Assembly: GCA_038230215.1 (NCBI GenBank)
Contig: JBBRNR010000005.1
Span: 124,001-188,000 of the forward strand
Direction: 5' to 3'
DNA from: DASVRZ01 sp038230215
Lineage (GTDB): Bacteria; Verrucomicrobiota; Verrucomicrobiia; Chthoniobacterales; DASVRZ01
DNA length: 64,000 nucleotides
The notes beneath the pieces are model-generated. The model saw nothing but the letters and a program-made list of their open reading frames with translations. It had not been told where the DNA came from and did not search any database. Made by a program: the position numbers and the translations under genes. Shown one piece after another: positions 44,296 to 52,839 of the stretch; the first letter of the stretch is position 1; every line of letters begins with the position of its first letter.

Positions 44296-44401
44296 GATTT
44301 TTTTCCTTTCGATAGGTGTTGTTGATTTACAAAAAGATTTCGCAAACCAGCAGCTCCCCGGGTGTATTTACTTGAGATAAATCCCGGGCGAGTCGTAAAA
44401 A

Positions 44402-44475
44402 TCGGGCTGACGTGATTCGAACACGCGACCTCTTGAACCCCATTCAAGCGCACTACCAAGCTGTGCTACAGCCCG
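44402..44475 (-). tRNA. tRNA-Pro (GGG)
   Basis: The minus strand folds as a complete tRNA. Acceptor arms are CGGGCTG and CAGCCCG, the anticodon stem CTTGA/TCAAG encloses loop ATGGGGT with anticodon GGG, and the T loop is TTCGAAT. The discriminator is A. CCA is not encoded (TTT follows), unlike the tRNA-Glu gene at 19.6 kb. Confidence 0.95.
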
Positions 44476-44543
44476 TTTATTTGGCAGAGAGCCAAGATTC
44501 TCGCAGAAAAACAAAACTGCAAGCCGAATCCCGAACGGCTTGG

Positions 44544-45776
44544 TTATTTCAGGTTCAAGTCTCCTACGGCGACCGATTTTTCTTCACGCGTCGCTAGGTT
44601 TTTCACCTTCAAAAGAGGCCATTCCTCTCCAATAATGATGGCCTCGGCGGCTCCGAGCTGCTCGGCGATTTGAAATTGTTTGCCGATTTTCGCGGGAGTC
44701 AGGGAGTAATCCACGCGGCGTCCGGTATCGCGCAATCGCTGGACGAGTTGCAGAGCGTCGGGCCTGCGTTCCTCGCTGGCGATGATGACGAATGTTTCCA
44801 CTGGGGCGGCAACTGTGAGCGCGGTGGACATTTTTTCACAAGCGGCGGGCGTGTCGTCGATCAGATTGCCTAGAACGACGTCGCCCATGGCGAACCCGAG
44901 GGCGGCGAGGCTCGATTTTCCATCGCTGATGAGATTCAGAAGTTTGTCGTAACGACCGCCGCCGGCGAGGGCGCGCTCGTTTTTACCTTTGTCGAAGATC
45001 TCAAAAACGACGCCTGTATAATAGGCGAGTCCGCGAACTATGGCGTAATCGACCTCCACATAGTTGTGCAACTCGCGGGCCTTCAGGTCCGCGAGGATCG
45101 GGGCCAGATCGGAGCTGGGGACTTTCGAGCGCATAAAGCCGATCACTTTCTCCGCTGTGAAACCGAGCGGAGTTAGCAGCGATTCTGTTTTTTCCAAGGG
45201 CATGCGCTCGGCCTTGTCCACAATTTGGAAAAAGGCCGTTTCGTCCTCGGGTTTGCCGCCGTTGCTGGAAAAGAATTCCGCCCAGGCAGTCCGACTGCTC
45301 AGGCGTAGGACGAAATCGCTTTCGCCAAATCCGAAGGCGCGTAGGGAGTCGATGGCCAAGGCGATCAGCTCCGCGTCGGCGGCGGGCGAAGTTTCCCCGA
45401 AGATGTCGGCGTTGAATTGATAAAACTCCCGTCCGCGTCCGCGTTGTTGTTTCTCATACCGGAAAAACTGCGGCACGCAAAACCACTTGATCGGCTTGCG
45501 GAAATCCCGTTCCCGGGCCGCGACCATGCGAGCGACGGTGGGCGTCATTTCGGGTCGCAGAGAAACGTGGCGCTGGCCCTTGTCCTCGAAGTTAAAGAGC
45601 TGACCAACGATTTCGTTGCCCGATTTTTTTTGATACAATTCCAGAGGCTCCAGCACGGGCCCGTCGTATTCCACAAAACCGTAGCGCTTTGCCACTTCCC
45701 GCCAGGTGTTCAAGATGTAATTGCGCCGCGCACATTCGGCTGGGTAGAAATCGCGGAAGCCGGGAAGAAGTTGCAT
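44544..45776 (-). CDS. hisS: Histidyl-tRNA synthetase
   Basis: This 410-residue class II synthetase charges tRNA-His. Motif 1 is near GFRDFYPAECARRN; motif 2 appears as LRPEMTPTVAR and FCVPQFFRYEKQQRGRGREFYQFNADIFG; the His-binding segment is RGLAYYTGVVFEIF; motif 3 is GGGRYDKLL and ALGFAMGDV. The C-terminal anticodon-binding domain begins near residue 325. It is divergent from recF with 51 bp between the starts. Confidence 0.95.
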   Translation of the reverse strand: MQLLPGFRDFYPAECARRNYILNTWREVAKRYGFVEYDGPVLEPLELYQKKSGNEIVGQLFNFEDKGQRHVSLRPEMTPTVARMVAARERDFRKPIKWFCVPQFFRYEKQQRGRGREFYQFNADIFGETSPAADAELIALAIDSLRAFGFGESDFVLRLSSRTAWAEFFSSNGGKPEDETAFFQIVDKAERMPLEKTESLLTPLGFTAEKVIGFMRSKVPSSDLAPILADLKARELHNYVEVDYAIVRGLAYYTGVVFEIFDKGKNERALAGGGRYDKLLNLISDGKSSLAALGFAMGDVVLGNLIDDTPAACEKMSTALTVAAPVETFVIIASEERRPDALQLVQRLRDTGRRVDYSLTPAKIGKQFQIAEQLGAAEAIIIGEEWPLLKVKNLATREEKSVAVGDLNLK

Positions 45777-45827
45777 CAGGAAAAAAGGGCGTGATTGGTC
45801 GAGGGCGAATGGTGAATAATAAAGGCG

Positions 45828-46862
45828 GTGTTAAGCGAGCTACAAATACGGGGATTTCGGTGTTTTGAAAGGGCAAGACTGGAGCTGGGGCCAGGCGCGA
45901 CTTGCATTGTCGGTGCAAATGCCCGCGGTAAAACTTCGCTGCTGGAGGCAGCCTGCGTGTTGCTCCGCCTACAATCGCCGCGCGCCGCGACTCTCGGCCA
46001 GGCGGTGCGTTTCGGAGATGTGGGGTTTGCGTTGGAAGGCGTCTGGAATGAGGCGCGATGCCAGTATTATTATAGTGCGCGGCGGCGAAAATTGGTCGTC
46101 GATGCGGTGGAGCAACGTCGCGCCAATGAGTATCTCGGGCTCGCGCGGGTGGTGTGGTTTGGAAATGACGACCTGAATTTGATTCGTGGCGGCAGTGAGG
46201 AGCGGCGACGGTTTTTGGATTTCGCGATTGCGCAGACGAAAACGAGTCACCGCTCGCACTTGCGATTTTATGAAAAGGCGTTGCGCTCGCGAAATTCGCT
46301 CTTGAAATCCGGCGGCAGCCGCCGGGAAATCGACGCCTACAATGGACCCTTGCTCCAATCTGGCGAGGCCGTGCGGACAGCGCGACGCGAGTTTATCGAG
46401 GCCATTACCCCGCTAATCACAGCCGCAAACCGGGAAATCAGCGGACAAGGCCCGGAGTTGCAGGCGTATTACAAGGATGGCGTCGGTGGCGCGAACTACG
46501 CGCAGATTTTGGAAAAGTCGGCGGATCAAGAAAATCACTTCCGCCAAACCGTCGTCGGACCTCATCGCGACGATCTCGAACTCAGCTTCGATGGACGTGC
46601 CGCGGGCCATTTTGCGTCCGAAGGCCAGCAGCGCACTGCGGCCCTCGCCCTGCGCCTCGGCCAGGCGGCAATTCTCCATACCGGGCAGTCGCAGCCACCC
46701 CTTTTTCTGATCGACGACATTTTTGGCGAGCTCGATCTTGTCCGTCGCAATCATCTTCTCCAGCACCTTCCTAAGAACGGACAGCAACTTATTACCACCA
46801 CTCATCTCGATTGGGCCAGAGATTTCCCGGCGCATATCCTCAAAATTGAGGAAATTTGTTGA
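45828..46862 (+). CDS. recF: DNA repair protein RecF
   Basis: This 344-residue SMC-like ATPase helps load RecA on gapped DNA. Features are the N-terminal LQIRGFRCFERARLELG, Walker A GANARGKTS, the signature-like SEGQQRTAALALRLGQA and Walker B LFLIDDIFGELD. The start is a GTG at 45828. It is not next to dnaA, dnaN or gyrB, which is the classic location, so the gene is relocated in this lineage. The divergent neighbour is hisS. Confidence 0.93.
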   Translation: MLSELQIRGFRCFERARLELGPGATCIVGANARGKTSLLEAACVLLRLQSPRAATLGQAVRFGDVGFALEGVWNEARCQYYYSARRRKLVVDAVEQRRANEYLGLARVVWFGNDDLNLIRGGSEERRRFLDFAIAQTKTSHRSHLRFYEKALRSRNSLLKSGGSRREIDAYNGPLLQSGEAVRTARREFIEAITPLITAANREISGQGPELQAYYKDGVGGANYAQILEKSADQENHFRQTVVGPHRDDLELSFDGRAAGHFASEGQQRTAALALRLGQAAILHTGQSQPPLFLIDDIFGELDLVRRNHLLQHLPKNGQQLITTTHLDWARDFPAHILKIEEIC

Positions 46863-47017
46863 TATTCTGCACGGCAAAGGATTGATCGACAGTCTCTTGC
46901 ATTGAATGCTTTGTTTTTTGGAAATGAAGAGGATTAACGCTGTAGCCACATATTTTTCATTGACCCCGCGCTCGTAAACGCTACTGTCGGGGCACTTCCC
47001 GCCTCAACCTCCAAACG

Positions 47018-47704
47018 ATGCTGCAAAAAAAAACCTTCTCACCTGTTTTTCTCGCCTGGGCTTTGACATTCGTAACCGCGATATCATGTCTTCAGTCAGC
47101 AGGTGCCCAGGAGGAGGATGGCATTTCGGTCGGTAAACTGCGATTTGGCAGCCAATCCAATGACAAATGGCTGACCGTGGACCTGAAAAAAACTAATCGC
47201 ATTGGTAATCCGACCGTTAACACCAGCAGCAGTCAGTATTCGGGTACCACTTATCATACGCGGTCCAATTCCCCCACAAATTACCTCGGCGCCTATTCAA
47301 CTCAAACTCCCTTGAGTTTGCCCGCAGTGTATCCGCCAGCGTCCTCCATGGTCTCCAACCGCAAGCTCGTCCAAGCAGCGGACATTGCACTCAACAGTGC
47401 CCACGTCCATTCCACCGGAAGCTGCTGGCGTTATGTGAAATCCGCCCTGTTAAAGGCTGAGGCCATCAATTCCTATCCCAAAACCGGCTACGCCAAACAG
47501 GCCGGCTTGGAACTTGTGCATGATTACGGCTTCGTGCGTACCACCATTTCCAACCCTTTCTCCGCGCCCGTCGGCTCGGTCCTCGTCTATGGCGGTTCCG
47601 GGGCCGGACATGTGGAAATTCGCACCCGCACGGGGTTTGTCAGCGATTTCGTTTCGGCTAAACCCTCGGGCCGCCCGCTCATCGGCGTATTCGTCAAGCG
47701 ATAA
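47018..47704 (+). CDS. Secreted protein with CHAP-like Cys/His domain
   Basis: This 228-residue protein has an N-terminal signal (hydrophobic to about residue 30, SAGAQEE), a Ser/Thr/Asn-rich linker to about 110, and a C-terminal domain with Cys136 in STGSCWRYVKSAL and His198 in GGSGAGHVEIRT. The spacing resembles the catalytic Cys and His of CHAP/NlpC-type peptidoglycan amidases, but no third residue is certain. A role in cell-wall cleavage is therefore a guess. The gene is followed by a small membrane peptide and an SPFH protein on the same strand. Confidence 0.72.
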   Translation: MLQKKTFSPVFLAWALTFVTAISCLQSAGAQEEDGISVGKLRFGSQSNDKWLTVDLKKTNRIGNPTVNTSSSQYSGTTYHTRSNSPTNYLGAYSTQTPLSLPAVYPPASSMVSNRKLVQAADIALNSAHVHSTGSCWRYVKSALLKAEAINSYPKTGYAKQAGLELVHDYGFVRTTISNPFSAPVGSVLVYGGSGAGHVEIRTRTGFVSDFVSAKPSGRPLIGVFVKR

Positions 47705-47766
47705 GGCGCGAAGCCTTTCCCGCAGCCCATTGCATCCCGCACTATTTGTGCGATGCGTGGATAAGA

Positions 47767-47919
47767 ATGTCGCCCACCCTGCTAGAGTTAGTCGTTGCGA
47801 TACTCTTGATCTGGGTAGCCTGGCAACTGGGCAAAATTATCTATCTGCGGATCAACAAAAAAACTCCCGAGTCCTCTCCACTCTCCCTTCCCGATAAAAA
47901 ACATGGCCACCACCGTTAA
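47767..47919 (+). CDS. 50-residue membrane peptide overlapping the SPFH gene
   Basis: The reading frame starts MSPTLLELVVAILLIWVAWQ, has one strong membrane segment (about residues 5-22), then a basic and His-rich tail ending HGHHR. Its last 17 bp overlap the start of the SPFH gene in another frame, which suggests translational coupling. It is not recognised as a known family. Length and overlap support a real microprotein, but conservation is untested. Confidence 0.55.
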   Translation: MSPTLLELVVAILLIWVAWQLGKIIYLRINKKTPESSPLSLPDKKHGHHR

Positions 47920-48874
47920 CTACACTCCGCAACTTCCCGTTCGTTTCGGGAAAATCATCATAGTCCTCATCATCGCGATCATCCTTTTGGTCGTCACTTT
48001 CAGCGCTTGGCGCAATATTCGCCCCGGCTATGTCGGGATCGTCTTCGATAAAATCAACCACAGCGTCACCACCTCCGCGCTTGATCCGGGTTGGGCTTTT
48101 ATCAACCCATTGACCCAAGCGATTCAAGAATATCCCGTCACCATCCAGACTTATCAAATGGTGCAGACTTCCAACGAGGGCACTGTCTCTGGGGATGACT
48201 CGATCAAGGTTCAAAGCAACGAGGGCCAGCAGATCAATCTTGATGTCGTCATTCAGTATCAGGTCGAAAAAGCCAAAGCCAACCAGCTCTACACCGACTG
48301 GGGTGGCGCTCCCATTTCCGTCGTTGAAAATGGCGTCGTACGCCAATACACCCGCTCGCAAGTTCCAGTCGTTGCAGCCCGCTACACCTGGGAGGAAATC
48401 ACCTCTGGTAAACGTGCGGAAATGATCACTGAGATCATCTCAGGCCTGCGCCAGGAATTCGATAAACGCCATCTCAACCTCGTTTCTTTCGGTATTCGCG
48501 AGGTGCATTTGCCCCAGTCGTTGCAACGCGCCCTCGACGTTAAGATCCAAGCGCAACAAGCCGCCGAACAACAAAAATATCTTCTTGCCCAGTCCGAGGT
48601 GAAAGCGAAACAGGACGTCACCCAAGCCACTGGCCAGGCGAACGCCGTCAAGGCACAGGCCGAGGGTGATGCCGCCGCCACGCTCACCAAGGCGCGCGCG
48701 CAGGCCGAGGCGAACGATCTTCTGGCTAAAAGTATCACACCGTCGCTTATCCAGTATGAGCAACTCCAGCGCTGGGACGGACGCCTGCCCCTTTTTACCG
48801 GCAGTGGCGCCACTCCGCTTATCGACACGACCGCGTTGATGAATGCAGCCAGGGAACCGAAGCCCAATCCCTAG
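47903..48874 (+). CDS. SPFH/Band 7 (prohibitin-type) membrane protein
   Basis: This 323-residue protein has one N-terminal membrane segment (about residues 14-36, IIIVLIIAIILLVVTFSAW) and an SPFH domain of about 45-200 (IRPGYVGIVFDKI, NEGQQINLDVVIQYQVEKAKANQLY). An Ala/Gln/Lys-rich coiled coil with QAAEQQKYLLAQSEVKAKQDV follows. Such proteins form ring or cage scaffolds around membrane proteases or microdomains. It is probably cotranscribed with the 50-residue membrane peptide that overlaps its start. Confidence 0.9.
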   Translation: MATTVNYTPQLPVRFGKIIIVLIIAIILLVVTFSAWRNIRPGYVGIVFDKINHSVTTSALDPGWAFINPLTQAIQEYPVTIQTYQMVQTSNEGTVSGDDSIKVQSNEGQQINLDVVIQYQVEKAKANQLYTDWGGAPISVVENGVVRQYTRSQVPVVAARYTWEEITSGKRAEMITEIISGLRQEFDKRHLNLVSFGIREVHLPQSLQRALDVKIQAQQAAEQQKYLLAQSEVKAKQDVTQATGQANAVKAQAEGDAAATLTKARAQAEANDLLAKSITPSLIQYEQLQRWDGRLPLFTGSGATPLIDTTALMNAAREPKPNP

Positions 48875-48960
48875 GCTTCGCAGAGTCGAACCTGACTTGA
48901 CTCACCGCCGCACAAAATCTTGCGTGCTCTTCGCGCGGTCGGCGTTCTATCATCCGGCTC

Positions 48961-49965
48961 ATGTTAGGAAACACCACCGCCCCCGACCCGGAATTTGACC
49001 GCTCGTTACGGCCGCCGGTATTTGCTGATTTCGGCGGACAAGCCAAAGTCTGCGAGCGGCTGGAACTCATGGTCGAGGCCGCCAAACAACGGGGCGACGT
49101 ACTCGATCACATCCTTTTGAGCGGACCTCCCGGTCTCGGCAAAACTACGCTGGCCTACATCCTGGCCACTGCGATGGGCGGCAACATCAAAAATACCAGC
49201 GGCCCGATGATCGAGAAGGCGGGCGATCTGGCCGGACTCCTAACAACCTTGGAGCGCGGCGACGTTTTATTCATCGACGAGATCCACCGCCTGCAGCCAA
49301 CAATCGAGGAATATCTTTATTCCGCGATGGAGGATTTCAAATTGGACATCCTCATCGACCAAGGGCCGAGCGCGCGCAGTGTGAGATTGAATTTGCCGAG
49401 GTTCACCCTGATCGGCGCAACGACGCGCGCGGGGATGATTAGTGCTCCGCTACGATCCCGCTTTGGGATCAATCCGCGACTCGACTATTACACCGCAGAG
49501 GATTTGCAGCAGATCGTTTTGCGCAGCGCACACTTGCTGGAACTAACCATCGACGGACCGGGTGCCCTGGAGATCGCCGCGCGTTCGCGGGGCACGCCGC
49601 GCATCGCGAATAATCTACTGCGCTGGGTGCGTGACTATGCGCAGGTAAAGGCGAATTCACAGATTACTCAGGAGGTCGCCGCAAGAGCTCTAACCATGCT
49701 GGAGATCGACGCGGATGGTTTCGACGAAATGGACAAGCGCATTCTGGAGGCACTCATCATCAAGTTCCAGGGTGGCCCGGTCGGAATCAATTCACTCGCC
49801 GTTTCCGTGGGTGAGGACTCCGGCACGATTGAGGATGTGAATGAGCCCTATCTCATCATGCAGGGCTATCTCAAGCGCACCGCTCAAGGCCGTGTTGCCA
49901 TGCCTGCGGCCTATCGCAAGCTGGGACTCTCGACTCCCAGAAAAGCGGGCGATCTTTTCGACTAA
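48961..49965 (+). CDS. ruvB: Holliday junction branch-migration helicase RuvB
   Basis: This 334-residue AAA+ helicase drives branch migration with RuvA. Walker A is GPPGLGKTTLA, Walker B LFIDEIHRL, sensor 1 IGATTRAG, and the C-terminal winged-helix domain begins near residue 255 (INSLAVSVGEDSGTIED). Length and motifs fit the family exactly. ruvA and ruvC are not in the window. It ends at a bidirectional terminator facing the histone-H1-like gene. Confidence 0.96.
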   Translation: MLGNTTAPDPEFDRSLRPPVFADFGGQAKVCERLELMVEAAKQRGDVLDHILLSGPPGLGKTTLAYILATAMGGNIKNTSGPMIEKAGDLAGLLTTLERGDVLFIDEIHRLQPTIEEYLYSAMEDFKLDILIDQGPSARSVRLNLPRFTLIGATTRAGMISAPLRSRFGINPRLDYYTAEDLQQIVLRSAHLLELTIDGPGALEIAARSRGTPRIANNLLRWVRDYAQVKANSQITQEVAARALTMLEIDADGFDEMDKRILEALIIKFQGGPVGINSLAVSVGEDSGTIEDVNEPYLIMQGYLKRTAQGRVAMPAAYRKLGLSTPRKAGDLFD

Positions 49966-50012
49966 CAGTCGGCAGCGGTCTGACTTTCATTCCGCTCTGG
50001 ACTGTGGAAACA

Positions 50013-50048
50013 AAAATGGGAGGCGGATTTCTCCAGCCTCCCATTTGT
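50013..50048. terminator. bidirectional terminator
   Basis: ATGGGAGGC at 50016-50024 and GCCTCCCAT at 50036-50044 form a 9-bp stem with loop GGATTTCTCCA, flanked by AAAAA on the left and TTTG on the right. It serves both ruvB and the convergent H1-like gene. The loop is identical to that of the terminator at 22268-22296. Confidence 0.85.
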
Positions 50049-50071
50049 TAGGAACTTAAAATAGTCAGAGA

Positions 50072-50323
50072 CTATTTTTTCTTCGCAGCCGCCTTTTTGG
50101 CGGGAGCTTTTGCGGCCGGGGCAGCTTTCTTGGCAGGAGCTTTCGCTACGGCTTTTTTAGGAGCAGCCTTGGCAGGAGCAGCTTTTTTGGCTGGTGCCTT
50201 GGCAGCAACTTTAGCGGCGGCTTTGGGCGCAGCTTTGGCGGCTGGCTTTTTAGCGGCTAGTTTCTTAGGAGCTGCCTTTTTGACGGGAGCTGCTTTCTTG
50301 GCAGGGGCTTTTTTAATTGGCAT
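50072..50323 (-). CDS. Histone-H1-like Lys/Ala/Pro-rich protein
   Basis: This 83-residue protein is almost entirely Lys, Ala and Pro in repeats such as KKAAP, AKAPAKKAA and APKK, ending AAAKKK. It resembles the C-terminal tail of histone H1 and bacterial H1-like proteins (HctA/HctB, AlgP type), which bind DNA without sequence specificity. No folded domain is present. A promoter match lies about 75 bp upstream on the minus strand. Low-complexity composition makes exact homology assignment impossible. Confidence 0.8.
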   Translation of the reverse strand: MPIKKAPAKKAAPVKKAAPKKLAAKKPAAKAAPKAAAKVAAKAPAKKAAPAKAAPKKAVAKAPAKKAAPAAKAPAKKAAAKKK

Positions 50324-50398
50324 CCAGAATCCCCCCTTTCCATCCGCAGTGGCGGGCGAGGCAAAGTGTTGGTGATGAAATGAACATCAGATAGAATG

Positions 50399-50427
50399 CT
50401 AGTAGATAATTTCAGCAGCCGAGTCAA
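50399..50427 (-). promoter_or_regulatory. candidate sigma-70 promoter of the H1-like gene
   Basis: On the minus strand TTGACT (-35) is followed after 17 bp by TACTAG (-10), in an AT-rich gap about 75 bp before the gene. The -10 match is weak. Confidence 0.35.
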
Positions 50428-50492
50428 CAAATTATTTTTAGCTAGTACTAAAATAGTTTGACGGAAATGACCCATTTGCACCATCGCGGTCG

Positions 50493-50522
50493 AAAAAACC
50501 TAACTATTCGCTAATAGTTAGG
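50493..50522 (-). terminator. terminator overlapping the 3' end of coaC
   Basis: On the minus strand CCTAACTATT pairs perfectly with AATAGTTAGG across loop AGCG, followed by TTTTTT. The stem begins inside the last codons of coaC, so the end of the protein and the transcript end are encoded by the same bases. Confidence 0.88.
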
Positions 50523-51046
50523 AGCGATTCAGCGCGAGCCACAATATCCTCGACCGGCCAAAGGCGACCGATGCCCTCGTAACCGCATGCTAACATCCCG
50601 GCTTCTGGCCCGATGAATTGTACCTGTCGCGATTTCAAAACAGCCGCATTCGCCTGCGTCGCGGCGTGCAACCACATTTTTCCATTCATTGCCGGAGCCA
50701 CTAACACCGGGGCGAGCGTGGCGAGCGCGATGGAAGTCAGCGCGTCACTGGCGAGCCCATGCGCAAGCCGCGCGAGAACGTCGGCGGTCGCGGGCGCGAT
50801 GAGCAAAAGATCGGCTTCGTCCGCGAGTTCGATGTGTCTGGGACGACTACTGTCGCACTCATCCCAGACACTGGTGACGACAGGGCGGCGCGTGAGAGTT
50901 TGCAGCGTGAGCGCCGTGATGAATTGAGCGGCTCCATCGGTCATGACGGCTGTGACTTGGTGCCCGCGTTTGGTTAGCTGGCTGGCGAGATCGGCGGCCT
51001 TGTAGGCAGCAATGGAACCTGAGATGCCGAGCAGGATGTTAGCCAT
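50504..51046 (-). CDS. coaC: Phosphopantothenoylcysteine decarboxylase (stand-alone CoaC)
   Basis: This 180-residue flavoprotein decarboxylates phosphopantothenoylcysteine in coenzyme A synthesis. Motifs are LLGISGSIAAYKAADL for FMN binding, the PAMN motif in LVAPAMNGKMW, and the substrate clamp with the conserved Cys in MLACGYEGIGRL. The usual fused CoaB synthetase half is absent, so coaB must be encoded elsewhere. It is the last gene of the trpB-TM-yicC-gmk-coaC operon, 5 bp after gmk. Confidence 0.92.
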   Translation of the reverse strand: MANILLGISGSIAAYKAADLASQLTKRGHQVTAVMTDGAAQFITALTLQTLTRRPVVTSVWDECDSSRPRHIELADEADLLLIAPATADVLARLAHGLASDALTSIALATLAPVLVAPAMNGKMWLHAATQANAAVLKSRQVQFIGPEAGMLACGYEGIGRLWPVEDIVARAESLLTISE

Positions 51047-51051
51047 CGGAG

Positions 51052-51696
51052 TTAGAGCAGAATGAGGTCTTTCATCCGCCGGCTGAGGTAGCGCTCTGCC
51101 CGCATGATGGCACGAAATTTTTGCAAATCCTCCTCGGTAGAGCCGGAGATGATGGTGTAGCGAAAGTCGCGCCAGCTCTTCATTTCACGGGCGGCATTGG
51201 CGAGTCGTACTTCAATTTGCTCGGGCGTCTCGGTCCCACGTTTCGTCAGTCGCCGATGCAATTCATCCAGACTGGGTGGCATGATAAAAACATCCGCCAA
51301 AGCCTCCTGAATATAGGCATCGGGAAACGCCCGGATCGCCGACACACCCTGGATGTCGACATCGATGAGAACGTCCACGCCCTCCTCGAGATGCTCGATC
51401 ACCGTGGAGCGCAGCGTTCCATAAAGATTGCCGTGGACGTTGGCGTGTTCCAGAAATTCCCGCGCCTCAATCCGGCTGCGAAACTCGTCCTCACTAATAA
51501 AAAAATAATCCTCGCCCTGAATCTCGCCGGGCCGCGGCGCGCGCGTCGTGCAGGAGACGGAATAAATAAAATCCGGCGTCTGCCGCAACGCTTCGCAAAG
51601 CGTCGTTTTCCCCGCTCCCGACGGCGCAGCCACGACAAAGAGAATGCCGTGACGTGAGGCATCTTTTCTAGCTAATGGTTGCGCGGGATTATTCAA
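51052..51696 (-). CDS. gmk: Guanylate kinase
   Basis: This 214-residue enzyme phosphorylates GMP to GDP. The P-loop is APSGAGKTTL, where the common first Gly is replaced by Ala. The GMP-binding segment is SCTTRAPRPGEIQGEDYFFIS and the lid is near RLTKRGTETPEQIEVRL. It overlaps yicC by 8 bp and precedes coaC. rpoZ, which often follows gmk, is not present between them. Confidence 0.95.
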   Translation of the reverse strand: MNNPAQPLARKDASRHGILFVVAAPSGAGKTTLCEALRQTPDFIYSVSCTTRAPRPGEIQGEDYFFISEDEFRSRIEAREFLEHANVHGNLYGTLRSTVIEHLEEGVDVLIDVDIQGVSAIRAFPDAYIQEALADVFIMPPSLDELHRRLTKRGTETPEQIEVRLANAAREMKSWRDFRYTIISGSTEEDLQKFRAIMRAERYLSRRMKDLILL

Positions 51697-52564
51697 TGTT
51701 CTGGACCTGTTCGCGTATCTTCTCCATCTCGCTCTTGCACGTCACGATTATTTGTGAGATCGCCGCGTCATTTGCCTTCGACCCGAGCGTGTTTAGCTCG
51801 CGCCCGATCTCCTGAACGATAAATTCCAGCGTGCGTCCGACAGGTTCAGACTTGGTTAGGTTTTCGGTAAATTGCCCGAGGTGACTTTGCAGGCGTGTGA
51901 GCTCCTCGGAAATGTCGCAGCGATCCGCAAACAGGACGACCTCCTTAGCCATGCGGTCGTCGTCCAGGTCGAGTTCGATCCCGATCTTGCGCACGCGCTC
52001 GTGCAAGGCGACGCGATATTTCTCGATGACAATCGGATGCAACTCCCGGATTTTTTCCAGCGCAGAAAGAATGTTAGTCGAGCGCACCTCGAGATCTGCG
52101 CGGAGATCGATTCCCTCACGGGCTCGCATTGCGATGAGTTGCTCCAGCGCCTGGCGGACGGCTCTTTCCATCGTCGGCCAGACAGCTTCGAGATCGATGC
52201 CCGGCGCGTTGACCCGCAGCACGCCGGGAATAGCTAGAATCGACTGCAAGTCCACTCCGCCGGTGAGCTGCTGGCGTGTAATGAGTTCCATCAGCGCCGC
52301 GTGCGCGCGTGCGGCCGCAGTCCAGTCAATAAGTTCGCTGGCGGCATCGGTCGAAAGGTTAGTCGTGGAAATGAGGACGTTGATGCGACCCCGGGAAAGT
52401 GCGGCGGCGATCAATTCGCGCACGCGTGGCTCGAGCGAAGCCAAGTCCCGCGGCAGATTGATCGCAGGCTCGAGTTGCTTGCGATTGACGGAATTCACCT
52501 CCACTGTGACCGCGAGATTTTCGTTCCCAACGTGGCCGCGTCCGTAGCCAGTCATACTTTTCAT
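51689..52564 (-). CDS. yicC: YicC-family endoribonuclease
   Basis: This 291-residue protein has the N-terminal YicC domain beginning KSMTGYGRG and the C-terminal DUF1732 domain with EVVLFADRCDISEELTRLQSHL and LEFIVQEIGRELNTLGSKA. E. coli YicC has been described as an RNase acting with small RNAs. Here it is coupled to gmk downstream (8-bp overlap) and to a small membrane protein gene upstream (4-bp overlap), the usual yicC-gmk pairing. Confidence 0.95.
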   Translation of the reverse strand: MKSMTGYGRGHVGNENLAVTVEVNSVNRKQLEPAINLPRDLASLEPRVRELIAAALSRGRINVLISTTNLSTDAASELIDWTAAARAHAALMELITRQQLTGGVDLQSILAIPGVLRVNAPGIDLEAVWPTMERAVRQALEQLIAMRAREGIDLRADLEVRSTNILSALEKIRELHPIVIEKYRVALHERVRKIGIELDLDDDRMAKEVVLFADRCDISEELTRLQSHLGQFTENLTKSEPVGRTLEFIVQEIGRELNTLGSKANDAAISQIIVTCKSEMEKIREQVQNIE

Positions 52565-52839
52565 ACGTCCTCGACCGTCTTTTTCTTAAATAATTTCACG
52601 ATGGTCACGAGCGTCGTCACCAGAATGCAAAAACCCATCACGCCCGTGCCTAAAAACAGTCCCCAGATCATTCCCAGCGCCGCCGCGAAACGCACCGGGT
52701 CGCTCCCACTTGGCGGCATGAACCAGCCTTTCACAAACTCGGGTGATATCCATGCAACTCCCGCTGCGAAGACACCACCTAACATGGCGGAGAGCAGCGC
52801 TGCGCCGACGATATAGAGAAAGTAGCGCAGGAAAGTCAT
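52561..52839 (-). CDS. Small two-segment membrane protein
   Basis: This 92-residue protein has two hydrophobic segments (LYIVGAALLSAMLGGVFAAG and FAAALGMIWGLFLGTGVMGF-type) joined by a loop with FMPPSGSDP, then a basic tail KLFKKKT. Its family is not recognised. It overlaps trpB by 4 bp and yicC by 4 bp, so it is translationally coupled on both sides and is very likely a real operon member. Confidence 0.8.
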   Translation of the reverse strand: MTFLRYFLYIVGAALLSAMLGGVFAAGVAWISPEFVKGWFMPPSGSDPVRFAAALGMIWGLFLGTGVMGFCILVTTLVTIVKLFKKKTVEDV

